From Dimargaris cristalligena (taxonomy: Eukaryota > Kickxellomycota > Dimargaritomycetes > Dimargaritales > Dimargaritaceae), in contig JANBQC010000343.1 of assembly GCA_027576995.1 (NCBI GenBank), positions 1 through 30,015 on the forward strand: DNA of 30,015 bases, written 5' to 3'. Shown here piece after piece: positions 29,561-30,015 of this stretch. The position numbers and the translations under genes were made by a program. Numbering within the stretch: position 1 is the first letter of the stretch; every line of letters starts with the position of its first letter. A model generated the notes under the pieces. That model made no database searches. It was not told where the DNA came from and saw nothing but the letters and a program-made list of their open reading frames with translations.

Positions 29561-30015
29561 ATGTCCAAGCGCCCTACCACGTCCGATATGGAGGCCGACG
29601 TTCTGTCGCCCCAAAAGTCCGCCGCCGTGGCCCACGGAGACGATACGGTTCCGCTTAAGGCCGGTACGACCAAAAAGGCGGACGCTGCCAACGGCGACGT
29701 TGACATGGGTGAATTCGAAGACGCCTGGGACGACGAGTTAGTCAGCGAGGACGAGGGCGACGTAGTCGACTGTGCTTCCGAATCCGACGAAGACGAAGCG
29801 GGAAACGGGATGGCCGTAGACGACGAGGACCAGGGGGATGACGAGGAAGATAAGGAGCCGGAGGTCAAAGTTTATTTGCCTGGCCAAGCCCTCGCCGCCG
29901 ACGAGCAATTGGAGGTCGATAACAGCGCTTATATGATGTTACACGATTTGAAGGTAGAATGGCCTTGCCTGAGTTTTGATTTCGTGGGCTACGGCGCCGA
30001 CGCTGACTCCCTGAA
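29561..30015 (+). CDS. RRB1: Glutamate-rich WD-repeat protein, GRWD1/Rrb1, N-terminal part
   Basis: The frame starts at an ATG with a strong context (CCCACCATG) and stays open for 151 codons to the window edge, so the gene is cut off. The N-terminus is very acidic with Asp/Glu runs (about residues 47-107). It is followed by VKVYLPGQALAADEQLEVDNS and AYMMLHDLKVEWPCLSFD, which is the diagnostic CAF1C/histone-binding-type N-terminal motif of GRWD1/Rrb1. In the family, a seven-bladed WD40 propeller follows; here it lies outside the window. Rrb1 is a nucleolar chaperone dedicated to ribosomal protein uL3 (Rpl3) and is needed for 60S subunit assembly. The related Rbap46/48 proteins share the motif, but the acidic tract and the YLPGQ block favour GRWD1. 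Confidence 0.93.
   Translation, partial: MSKRPTTSDMEADVLSPQKSAAVAHGDDTVPLKAGTTKKADAANGDVDMGEFEDAWDDELVSEDEGDVVDCASESDEDEAGNGMAVDDEDQGDDEEDKEPEVKVYLPGQALAADEQLEVDNSAYMMLHDLKVEWPCLSFDFVGYGADADSL

Noticed and set aside
29470..29868. Frames at the left end of GRWD1 on both strands
   Set aside because: They are out of frame with, or antisense to, the well-supported GRWD1/Rrb1 reading frame that starts at 29561.
1..30015. CRISPR array, insertion sequence, LTR element or biosynthetic cluster
   Set aside because: I saw no regularly spaced repeats, no transposase or reverse-transcriptase motifs, no long terminal repeats, and no group of genes with a shared pathway.

Overview
The window looks like nuclear DNA from a fungus. 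Genes are compact and GC-rich. They sit in AT-richer spacers and have few or no introns; the introns I can place have GTAAGC/GTAAGT donors. Several genes are recognisable at sequence level: UDP-GlcNAc pyrophosphorylase (chitin precursor supply), a secreted subtilisin, a FYVE-SAP-RING E3 ligase, a LON-domain RING protein of the LONRF/CrgA type, the AP-2 mu subunit, an F-box-like family and the start of the ribosome-assembly factor GRWD1/Rrb1. Their combination, above all the FYVE-SAP-SAP-RING and CrgA-like proteins beside fast-evolving F-box-like genes, suggests an early-diverging lineage (Zoopagomycota/Mucoromycota grade). This placement is inference and no phylogenetic marker was tested.

Layout. 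At 1-233 there may be a small or terminal exon on +. From about 1.3 to 14.5 kb four genes run in the minus direction: UAP1 (1283-2779), a PA-domain subtilisin (4110-6713), a two-exon FYVE-SAP-SAP-RING E3 (8710-10554) and a LON/RING protein (11978-14533). A 5.6 kb gene-poor region (14534-20142) follows, holding simple repeats, a perfect 11-bp hairpin and a weak GST-like fragment. From 20.1 kb onward everything is on +: AP-2 mu (20143 to about 21725), an F-box-like pseudogene (22926-24294), its intact paralogue (25797-27167), and the 5' end of GRWD1/RRB1 (29561 to the window edge).

How the genes fit together. There is no sign of an operon or biosynthetic cluster. Functions are mainly housekeeping: cell-wall precursor supply, endocytosis and ribosome assembly. 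Two features are accessory. One is a secreted protease that could act on external protein. The other is a tandem F-box-like pair, one intact and one with start-codon loss, a nonsense codon and an 11-bp deletion. Two unrelated RING E3 genes are adjacent, but I see no evidence that they work together.

Limits. Splice sites were assigned by eye from frame, motif and family knowledge. I found no convincing tRNA, rRNA, transposon or CRISPR array. I do not see a clearly new multi-gene system. The most notable items are the CARP-like E3 whose RING lies in a separate exon, the LON/RING protein with an interrupted LON domain, and the freshly broken F-box-like paralogue.
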